5,496 nt of DNA from CAZTXD01 sp964617995 (lineage in GTDB: Bacteria > Actinomycetota > Acidimicrobiia > Spongiisociales > ZC4RG35). The position numbers and the translations under genes are program-made. The stretch is taken from the NCBI GenBank assembly GCA_964617995.1, contig CAZTXD010000191.1, positions 1-5,496 of the forward strand, in the 5' to 3' direction. Numbering within the stretch: the stretch's first letter is position 1; each line of letters begins with the position of its first letter. This document shows, one piece after another, positions 1 through 4,674 of this stretch. The notes under the pieces were generated by a model. It saw only the letters and a program-made list of their open reading frames with translations. It ran no database searches and was not told the DNA's origin.

Positions 1-317
1 GGTCCGGCGAAGAACACGTGGTTGCGGCTCGCCTCCACGTCCTTGGCCCTCAGCGCCTCCAGAGCCCCGTCGGCGTCCTCGACCTCGACCCGGGCGATTC
101 CCAGCACCTCCGACTCCACCACCTGTCCCTTCCGGGTCCGAAGGATGCTGCGGATCTTCTTGCGATTCTCCGGCGTCAGCCTCACCAGCAGCGAGTTGGT
201 CCGGTAGGCGACACCTTCCCTGGTCCATCCGATGTGGGCCGCCTCCAGACGGCCACGCAGCTTCTCGGCATGCGCCTGCATCCAGGCGAAGGGGTCGCTC
301 TCATCTGAGACATCCAT
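1..317 (-). CDS. Partial N-terminal region of a probable S8 (subtilisin-like) peptidase; continues beyond the window
   Basis: The reading frame starts at the ATG whose first base is 317 and runs off the left edge without a stop, showing 105 residues. It begins MDVSDESDPFAW and ends NHVFFAG. A good Shine-Dalgarno lies 5 nt before this ATG, which fixes the start. The visible part has a charged helical stretch (about residues 12-27), then a strand-rich segment (YRTNSLLVRL, SEVLGIARVEVED) and a short helix (GALEALRAK). There is no signal peptide or membrane segment, so this part looks cytoplasmic. From memory, this pattern (a TNxLLVR strand, a V/LGIxRxxV strand, then xNHVxF) is the N-terminal domain of S8 peptidases encoded beside actinobacterial CHAT proteases and sigma factors. 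The catalytic Asp-His-Ser domain would be off-window, so the peptidase identity is inferred from a propeptide-like region and from context. It is transcribed divergently from the TPR-CHAT gene. Alternative: a stand-alone small protein of the locus. Confidence 0.6.
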   Translation of the reverse strand, partial: MDVSDESDPFAWMQAHAEKLRGRLEAAHIGWTREGVAYRTNSLLVRLTPENRKKIRSILRTRKGQVVESEVLGIARVEVEDADGALEALRAKDVEASRNHVFFAG

Positions 318-322
318 GTGTG

Positions 323-330
323 TCCTCTCT
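323..330 (-). promoter_or_regulatory. Ribosome binding site of the divergent S8-like gene
   Basis: Read on the minus strand this is AGAGAGGA, 5 nt before the ATG at 317. It is purine-rich and complementary to the 16S rRNA tail, and it decides the start of the minus-strand gene. It contrasts with the two plus-strand genes at 390 and 3128, which have no such site. Confidence 0.7.
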
Positions 331-375
331 CTCGCGTCGGCATCCATCCGATCGGGCGCCGGGCCCGCTGATACC

Positions 376-381
376 TAGCAT
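376..381 (+). promoter_or_regulatory. Candidate -10 element of a leaderless promoter for the TPR-CHAT gene
   Basis: TAGCAT fits the TANNNT form of a -10 element and is followed by exactly 8 bases before the ATG at 390. Transcription starting about 7-9 bases past the hexamer would begin at or next to the A of the ATG, giving a leaderless mRNA. There is no Shine-Dalgarno before 390. No convincing -35 hexamer is visible 16-19 bp upstream, so an alternative sigma factor or an extended recognition element is possible. The sigma-factor gene has the same arrangement. Confidence 0.5.
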
Positions 382-389
382 TGCCGAAG

Positions 390-3026
390 ATGGGCGCCCG
401 GACCAGGATCGAGGCCGAGTCGGCAGACGGCGCGCTCGCGCTCGCCCAGGCGGAACCGGCCCGCGCCACCGAGATGGCGGCCAGGGTCCTCGCCCGCGAC
501 GACCTGGATCCGGTCGAGCGGGTGAAGGCGCTGTGGGCGCTGGGTTTGGGGAGGAGGGAGCTCGACGACCTCGACGGGTCGGTGTCGGCGCTGCGGCTCG
601 CCATCGAAGCCGGCCACGATGCCGGGGAGGCGTCCCTGACCGCAGAGATCATCTCCAGCCTGGCCTGGGTGATGGCCCGCCTGGGCGACTCGGGGGAAGC
701 GCTCCGTCTCACCGACGAAGCCGCCGGCAGCCTCGAGGGCCCAGCGGCAGCGCGCAACGAGATGCAAAAGGCCCTCGTGCTTCAGCGCCTCGGCGAGAAC
801 CGCCGGGCGCTGGAGTCGTATGCCGCAGCCCTTCCCGGACTGGAGGCGGCGGCCGATCATCTGGCCGCCGCCCGGCTCCGCCTCAACCGATCGGTGATAC
901 ACGTCTACTCCGGCGCCCTCGACGAGGCGGTGTCCGACCTGGAGACCGCCTATCGGATCGGGGTCGAGCACGGCCAGACCCTCCTCGAGGCGGCCTGCGC
1001 CCACAATCTCGGCTTCACGCACGGCCGTCGGGGTGACATTCCCCGGGCGTTGTCGTGGTTCGGGATCGCCGAAGCCTCCTTCACCGAGCTGGGGAGCAGG
1101 TCGCGTGCCGCCACCCTCCGTTCCGACCGGGCCGAGGTGTACGCAACGGCCGGTCTCATGCGTGACGCCCTCACCGACGCCGAGGCGGCGGTGGAAGACC
1201 TGCGCCGCGAGGACGACCCCCCGGCGCTGGCCGACGCCCTCCTGCTGCTGGCCCGCATCGCCGACCTCGCCGGCGACGGCCGCCTCGCCACCTCCTGCGC
1301 CAGGGAGGCTCGGCGCCTCTTCGCCTCCCAGGGCCGCGACGCCTGGGAGCTGATGGCCCATTACCTCGAGATGATCTCGCTCCTCCGGGGCCCTGGGAAC
1401 GACGACCGGCTGGCCGATGCCCTCACGCTGGCGGCCCGGCTCGACGAGGAGGGCTGGGAGTCGGAGGCGAGACGAGCGCGGATCGAGGCTGCCCGCCTCG
1501 CCTTCGACCGGGGCGACACCGGGGCCACCATCGACATCCTGGAGCCGCTCGGCGTCCTGCCTCCCGCCTCCTCGCACATCGACCAGGTGGCCCACGCCGA
1601 GGCCATGTACATGCTCGACAGCGCCCGGGGCCGCAGCGGCGAGGCCCGACAGGCAGTCGCCCGGGGCCTGAAGAGACTCGACCGCTATCGGGCAGCCCTG
1701 GGCTCCGCCGAGCTCCGTGCCGGCATGGGACACCACGGCGTCCGCCTGGTGGCGGCGGCGGTCGACGACGCCATGGCGGCGGGAGATCCGTGGCGTGTCC
1801 TCCAGGCGGTGGACACCTGGCGGGCCCGGAGCATGGACTTCCCCCCCGCCCTTCCTCCCGACGACGCGGAGCTGGCGGCCTCCCTGGTCGAGCTGAGGCA
1901 GGTCGAGAGCGACCTGCGGGAGGCGATGGCTGCCGGTGAGGACACGTCACGACTGCAGGAGGGCCGCCGACGGGTGGAAGATGCCATCCGGCGGGCCACA
2001 CGCCTCGCCGAGGGACAGGGAGGAGGTGGGGACAGCTCCCCGCTCGAACCCTCCGAGCTGGCCGACCTGCTCGACGGCCACGCCGTCGTCTCCTACTTCG
2101 CCCGGCGCGGGACGATCCACGCGGTCTGGTTCGACGGCCGCCACTGGCACATGAGCGAGATAGGGCCCGCGCCCGGGATCACCGACGACGTCGCCGCGGC
2201 CGTCTTCTCTCTCAGCCGGCTCGCCGACGCCCATGGCTCGGATGCGTCCCTGGCGGCCGCCGCTGCCTCCCTCGACGACCTGGGGAAGAAGCTGTCCCGC
2301 ACCCTCATCGACAGCCTGGATCTCCCCGACTCCCCCCTCACGATCGTTCCCACCGGTGTCCTCCACCGCCTTCCCTGGAACATCCTGCCCACCCTGGCCG
2401 GTCGACCGGTGTCGGTGGCGCCGTCGGTGCGGGCATGGATGCGTGCTCGCCGTCGGGTCGATCGGGTCCGGGACGGACACGTGGCCCTGGTCGCCGGCCC
2501 GGACCTGGACGGGGCGCGGGCCGAGGTGGAGAAACTTTCCCGTCTCTACCCGAAAGGGAGGAGGCTGACGGGGCGAAACGCCCGGGTGGAGAGGGTGCTG
2601 TCGATCGTGGAAGGTTCCTCGGTGGCGCATCTGGCCGCCCACGGCACGTTCCGCTCCGACAACCCCCTCTTCTCGGCGCTGCGGATGACCGACGGACCTC
2701 TCACCGTCTACGACCTGGAGCGGCTCCCGTCGGTTCCCCCGGTGATGGTGATGCCGGCGTGCGACTCGGCCGTCTCCGAGGTCGGCGCCGGGGACGAGCT
2801 GCTGGGGCTCGCCGCCGCCCTGCTCAGGATCGGGGTGTCGAGTCTCGTCGCCCCCATGGTTCCGATCCCCGATGCGGCCACCTCCCCGATCATGCTCTCC
2901 CTCCACCGCCGGATCAGGTCGGGTGCTTCGACACGAGACGCCCTCGCCGCCGCCCTGCTCTCCGAGAGTGGATCGTCCCCCCAGGAGATGGCGGCCAGGG
3001 CCGCCTTCGTCCTCCTCGGGTCGTGA
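390..3026 (+). CDS. TPR-CHAT protein: caspase/separase-like cysteine protease with an N-terminal tetratricopeptide array
   Basis: The protein has 878 residues from ATG 390. TTG 381 is an in-frame alternative giving 881 residues, but ATG 390 is preferred because of the -10-like TAGCAT 8 bases upstream. Residues about 15-440 are helix-turn-helix repeats with TPR-like spacing (for example LAWVMARLGDSGEALRL and HNLGFTHGRRGDIPRALSWF), a likely protein-binding arm. Residues about 490-545 are charged and probably coiled-coil. Residues about 555-878 are the CHAT domain, beginning at VVSYFARRGTIHAVWF. The catalytic His is 751 (HLAAHGTF) and the catalytic Cys is 791 (MPACDSAV). They are followed by the GDELLGLAAALLRIGVSSLV and PIPDAATSPIM segments typical of the family. 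There is no signal peptide or transmembrane helix, so it should be cytosolic. CHAT proteases cleave protein partners. The substrate is unknown; the sigma factor's partner and the S8-like protein are candidates by context. The family assignment is strong, the role is inferred. Confidence 0.93.
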   Translation: MGARTRIEAESADGALALAQAEPARATEMAARVLARDDLDPVERVKALWALGLGRRELDDLDGSVSALRLAIEAGHDAGEASLTAEIISSLAWVMARLGDSGEALRLTDEAAGSLEGPAAARNEMQKALVLQRLGENRRALESYAAALPGLEAAADHLAAARLRLNRSVIHVYSGALDEAVSDLETAYRIGVEHGQTLLEAACAHNLGFTHGRRGDIPRALSWFGIAEASFTELGSRSRAATLRSDRAEVYATAGLMRDALTDAEAAVEDLRREDDPPALADALLLLARIADLAGDGRLATSCAREARRLFASQGRDAWELMAHYLEMISLLRGPGNDDRLADALTLAARLDEEGWESEARRARIEAARLAFDRGDTGATIDILEPLGVLPPASSHIDQVAHAEAMYMLDSARGRSGEARQAVARGLKRLDRYRAALGSAELRAGMGHHGVRLVAAAVDDAMAAGDPWRVLQAVDTWRARSMDFPPALPPDDAELAASLVELRQVESDLREAMAAGEDTSRLQEGRRRVEDAIRRATRLAEGQGGGGDSSPLEPSELADLLDGHAVVSYFARRGTIHAVWFDGRHWHMSEIGPAPGITDDVAAAVFSLSRLADAHGSDASLAAAAASLDDLGKKLSRTLIDSLDLPDSPLTIVPTGVLHRLPWNILPTLAGRPVSVAPSVRAWMRARRRVDRVRDGHVALVAGPDLDGARAEVEKLSRLYPKGRRLTGRNARVERVLSIVEGSSVAHLAAHGTFRSDNPLFSALRMTDGPLTVYDLERLPSVPPVMVMPACDSAVSEVGAGDELLGLAAALLRIGVSSLVAPMVPIPDAATSPIMLSLHRRIRSGASTRDALAAALLSESGSSPQEMAARAAFVLLGS

Positions 3027-3064
3027 ATTCGTTTGTATCAGGCGCCGGCGGCGGGGATCGTGTT

Positions 3065-3075
3065 GTGGTGACCAC
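3065..3075. promoter_or_regulatory. Short inverted repeat upstream of the sigma-factor promoter
   Basis: GTGGTGACCAC is a perfect 5+1+5 dyad in the 101-bp gap between the CHAT and sigma genes. It lies about 53-63 bp before the ATG at 3128, which is also the expected transcription start. That is a position where an activator or repressor could bind. The dyad is short and could occur by chance, so the regulatory role is only a suggestion. Confidence 0.2.
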
Positions 3076-3113
3076 CCACGTCGAGTCTCCGGTGAGCCGC
3101 AACCCAACCTGTC

Positions 3114-3119
3114 TAGAGT
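3114..3119 (+). promoter_or_regulatory. Candidate -10 element of a leaderless promoter for the sigma-factor gene
   Basis: TAGAGT fits TANNNT and stands exactly 8 bases before the ATG at 3128. The intervening bases are pyrimidine-rich (TCCTCCCC), so no Shine-Dalgarno exists and leaderless translation is the natural reading. Spacing and the CTAG core match the element in front of the TPR-CHAT gene, so one holoenzyme may read both. No clear -35 hexamer is seen. The promoter is needed because the sigma gene starts 101 bp after the CHAT stop. Confidence 0.5.
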
Positions 3120-3127
3120 TCCTCCCC

Positions 3128-3700
3128 ATGAGCGATGCGCCCGTGGCCGACCTGCTGGCCGGGGCGGCTATGGGCGACCGATCTGCCTGGGACACCCTGG
3201 TCGACAGGTACAGCCGCCTCGTCTGGTTCGTGGTGCGGGGTTTCCGGCTCGACGACGCCGCCGCCGCCGACGTCACCCAGACCGTGTGGCTGCGGCTGGT
3301 GGAGCACTGCGACCGGATCCGCGACCCCGAGCGACTGCCGGGGTGGCTGGCGGCCACCGCCCGCAACGAGGCGCTGCGCACCCTCAAACAGCAGCGCAAC
3401 CAGACCCCCACCGAGTTCGAGTTCGACCTGACCGACCCCACCCTCCTCTCCTTCGACGAGGGACTGGTCGACGACGAGATGCAGAGAGCTGCGCTGCGGG
3501 CCTTCACCCGCCTGCCCGAAGACGCCCAGGAGCTGCTGCGACTGCTCCTGGCCGACCCGCCTCTCGACTACGCCACCATCGCCGAGCTGATCGAGCGGCC
3601 CATCGGTTCGATCGGGCCCACCAGGCAGCGCATCCTCAGCCGGCTCCGGCAGTTGATCGAGATCGAAATGGGAGAGAACCTTCAAGGGAGAGAGACATGA
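3128..3700 (+). CDS. ECF-like sigma-70 family RNA polymerase sigma factor
   Basis: The 190-residue protein has the two-domain layout of small group 4 (ECF) sigma factors. Sigma region 2 covers about residues 18-92: WDTLVDRYSRLVWFVVRGF, then the DVTQTVWLRLVEH core-binding helix and the PGWLAATARNEALRTLKQQR helix that contacts the -10 element. A linker rich in Asp, Glu and Phe (about 93-115) is followed by region 4 (about 118-178), with TRLPEDAQELLRLL and the helix-turn-helix DYATIAELIERPIGSIGPTR for -35 recognition. The frame is open far upstream, but the conserved region starts just after ATG 3128. The TANNNT-8-ATG arrangement supports that start. Its stop overlaps the next start (ATGA), so the two products are translationally coupled. 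No zinc-finger anti-sigma gene is present. It probably directs transcription of this locus, perhaps including its own gene. Family call is firm, targets are inferred. Confidence 0.92.
   Translation: MSDAPVADLLAGAAMGDRSAWDTLVDRYSRLVWFVVRGFRLDDAAAADVTQTVWLRLVEHCDRIRDPERLPGWLAATARNEALRTLKQQRNQTPTEFEFDLTDPTLLSFDEGLVDDEMQRAALRAFTRLPEDAQELLRLLLADPPLDYATIAELIERPIGSIGPTRQRILSRLRQLIEIEMGENLQGRET
3685..3690 (+). promoter_or_regulatory. Ribosome binding site of the small partner gene, inside the sigma-factor gene
   Basis: AGGGAG lies 6 nt before the ATG at 3697, inside the last codons of the sigma-factor gene. With the ATGA stop/start overlap it indicates coupled translation and fixes the start of the downstream protein. 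Confidence 0.75.
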
Positions 3701-4140
3701 GCCTGGGCGACGACCAACTCCAAGAGCTCCTGGCGAGCGCCCTCGCCGCGGCCGATCCGGTGCCCGAGCACGTGGTCACGGCCGCCAAGGAGGCCTACAC
3801 GTGGCGAACCATCGACGCCGAGCTGGCCGAGCTGGTCTACGACTCCGCTAGCCAGGAGCCGGTGGGGGTACGAGGAGAGGCTGCCCGGCAGGTCACGTTC
3901 CGGGCTCCGGGCGTCGAGATCGAGATGATGGTGATGGCGGAGGGCACCCGCCGGCTGGTGGGCCAGCTGGTCCCGCCCCAGCAGGCCAGCATCCAGTTGC
4001 GTCATGGCGAGTCGGTCAGGGAGGTCACCAGCGACGGGCTGGGACGTTTCACGTTCGTGGACGTGACCACCGGGGCGGTTCAGATCGTGGTGAGCACCCC
4101 CGACGGCAGCCGGGTAGTGACCGAGTGGATGGTGGTCTGA
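3697..4140 (+). CDS. Conserved-looking partner protein of the sigma factor, function unknown (helical N-terminus, beta-rich C-terminus)
   Basis: This 147-residue protein starts at the ATG overlapping the sigma stop, with a Shine-Dalgarno 6 nt upstream. Residues about 5-50 are acidic and helical (LQELLASALAAADPVPEHVVTAAKEAYTWRTIDAELAELVYD, quoted in pieces: LQELLASALAAADPVPEH, then WRTIDAELAELVYDS). Residues 60-147 read as successive beta strands (RQVTFRAPGVEIEMMVM, RRLVGQLVPPQQASIQLR, GRFTFVDVTTGAVQIVVS, VVTEWMVV), like a carboxypeptidase-regulatory or transthyretin-like sandwich. There is no signal peptide, transmembrane helix or zinc motif. I recall similar small proteins beside actinobacterial sigma factors and CHAT proteases, with no experimental role known to me. 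ATGA coupling suggests near-equal production with the sigma factor, as for a binding partner or anti-sigma factor. It could also be a CHAT substrate; both are inferences. It ends the module, with no clear terminator downstream. Confidence 0.8.
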   Translation: MSLGDDQLQELLASALAAADPVPEHVVTAAKEAYTWRTIDAELAELVYDSASQEPVGVRGEAARQVTFRAPGVEIEMMVMAEGTRRLVGQLVPPQQASIQLRHGESVREVTSDGLGRFTFVDVTTGAVQIVVSTPDGSRVVTEWMVV

Positions 4141-4142
4141 CC

Positions 4143-4170
4143 GAAGTCGGAAGTCGGAAGTCGCAAGTCG
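4143..4170. repeat. Four tandem copies of a 7-bp unit
   Basis: Three identical GAAGTCG units follow each other directly, and a fourth copy reads CAAGTCG. The array begins two bases after the stop of the partner gene. It is a simple-sequence array likely to vary in copy number by slippage. It has no self-complementarity, so it is not a terminator, and no function is visible. Confidence 0.85.
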
Positions 4171-4218
4171 GTCATCGGTTCGCAGTCCACGGAGATGGTG
4201 GCACGTAGGACCCGCTAG

Positions 4219-4380
4219 GGCGGATGGCCCCGAGGCTTCGGCGGTGAGCAGCCGTGGGGGGGTAAACCCCAGGTCTACGAGGACTGGTATCCCGAGATCC
4301 ACCTGCGATGGACACCAAATAGCTCGCCGAGCGCCACTGCTGACGGGGGCCTCGTTGCGAAAGATGCGGTCAAAACCTTT
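4219..4380 (+). pseudogene. Possible remnant of a coding sequence, unidentified
   Basis: The frame 4219-4380 is open for 53 codons between TAG 4216 and the TGA at 4381-4383. It gives residues that look protein-like, including GGWPRGFGGEQPWGGKPQ and VYEDWYPEIHLRW, rich in Trp, Tyr and Gly. There is no start codon with a ribosome site. Upstream, the same frame is open from 4141 to the TAG at 4216. I do not recognise a family. It may be the debris of a gene broken by stops, or chance in GC-rich DNA. Confidence 0.2.
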
Positions 4381-4385
4381 TGACC
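4368..4385. repeat. Perfect inverted repeat, 8-bp arms with a 2-bp centre
   Basis: GGTCAAAACCTTTTGACC has arms GGTCAAAA and TTTTGACC around CC. The tight centre makes it look more like a protein-binding dyad than an RNA hairpin. As RNA it would open to a short GGTC stem. No run of T follows, so it is not a standard intrinsic terminator. No gene start is close enough to assign an operator. Confidence 0.5.
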
Positions 4386-4525
4386 AGGGGAAACGGCACC
4401 CACTAGCGGGCCTGTGGAGCGTCTGTCCAATTTCCTGACGCGGTTAGGGCCGGCGGAACGAACTGATCGTGTAATCGCACGCGCATGCTCCCCGCGCGCT
4501 CCGTGGCTGGAAATGGTTACGAGCC

Positions 4526-4554
4526 CCGGGCGGAGTCAGTGAACCTCCGCCCGG
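4526..4554. terminator. Strong GC-rich hairpin, 10-bp perfect stem; possible factor-assisted or U-less terminator
   Basis: CCGGGCGGAG (4526-4535) and CTCCGCCCGG (4545-4554) are perfectly complementary around a 9-nt loop TCAGTGAAC. The stem would be very stable as RNA in either direction. It lies between convergent genes: about 120 bp past the stop of the minus-strand protease and about 385 bp past the stop of the plus-strand partner gene. Neither strand shows a T run directly after the stem; the plus strand has TTTTT only some 20 bases later. Termination is therefore likely but not certain. It could instead be a structured element of an unknown RNA. Confidence 0.4.
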
Positions 4555-4598
4555 AGCGAGTACGGATAATGGTTTTTGGCGCGTGCAGAGACAGCCGG

Positions 4599-4620
4599 CA
4601 TGGCCCAGGCCATGCATGGC
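4599..4620. repeat. Two overlapping palindromes built on CATGGC/GCCATG
   Basis: CATGGCCCAGGCCATG (4599-4614) is a 7+2+7 dyad, and GCCATGCATGGC (4609-4620) is a perfect 12-bp palindrome sharing its right arm. The CATGGC element thus occurs three times in alternating orientation within 22 bp. This lies 55-76 bp downstream of the protease stop on the minus strand. As RNA the two hairpins would be mutually exclusive. No T run follows in the minus direction. Confidence 0.5.
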
Positions 4621-4674
4621 AAACCGCGTTACCGAAGAGACTCTTTCTTCCTGCTTTGCCATCGCCATCGACGA

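Larger units (their letters stand above)
4141..4674. other. 534-bp stretch with no convincing intact gene
   Basis: Between the converging partner gene (stop at 4140) and the protease gene (stop at 4675) no frame gives a credible complete protein: candidates are short, lack Shine-Dalgarno sites and have no recognisable motif. Composition is less biased than in the sigma/CHAT genes. The stretch holds a 7-bp tandem repeat (4143-4170), a possible decayed coding piece (4219-4380) and inverted repeats at 4368-4385, 4526-4554 and 4599-4620. No tRNA, rRNA, CRISPR array or transposon end was recognised. It may be a scar of past insertion, or it may hold an unrecognised small RNA. Confidence 0.6.

Noticed and set aside
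381..389. TTG at 381 as the start of the TPR-CHAT gene
   Set aside because: No ribosome site precedes it and it overlaps the -10-like TAGCAT; ATG 390 fits leaderless spacing. Not fully excluded.
375..1736. Long minus-strand open frame (453 residues) opposite the CHAT gene
   Set aside because: It is a GC-driven shadow: low-complexity Gly/Arg/Glu-rich text, no motif, and it lies fully opposite a strongly supported CHAT/TPR frame.
1947..3107. Minus-strand open frame of 386 residues opposite the CHAT domain
   Set aside because: Arg/Gly/His-rich translation without any domain; opposite the conserved CHAT catalytic core.
2435..3127. Upstream extension of the sigma-factor frame into the CHAT gene
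   Set aside because: The translation before ATG 3128 is Arg/Gly/Pro-rich shadow of the CHAT gene; sigma homology starts just after 3128, where a leaderless start fits.
4176..4200. GGTTCGCAGTCC resembling a tRNA T-arm
   Set aside because: No acceptor, D or anticodon arms can be placed around it.
4255..4270. GGGG-TAAA-CCCC mini hairpin
   Set aside because: Only 4-5 bp arms, common in GC-rich DNA.
4444..4668. Minus-strand 74-residue frame in the gene-free stretch
   Set aside because: No recognisable motif and no Shine-Dalgarno; its span is mostly made of hairpin and palindrome sequence.
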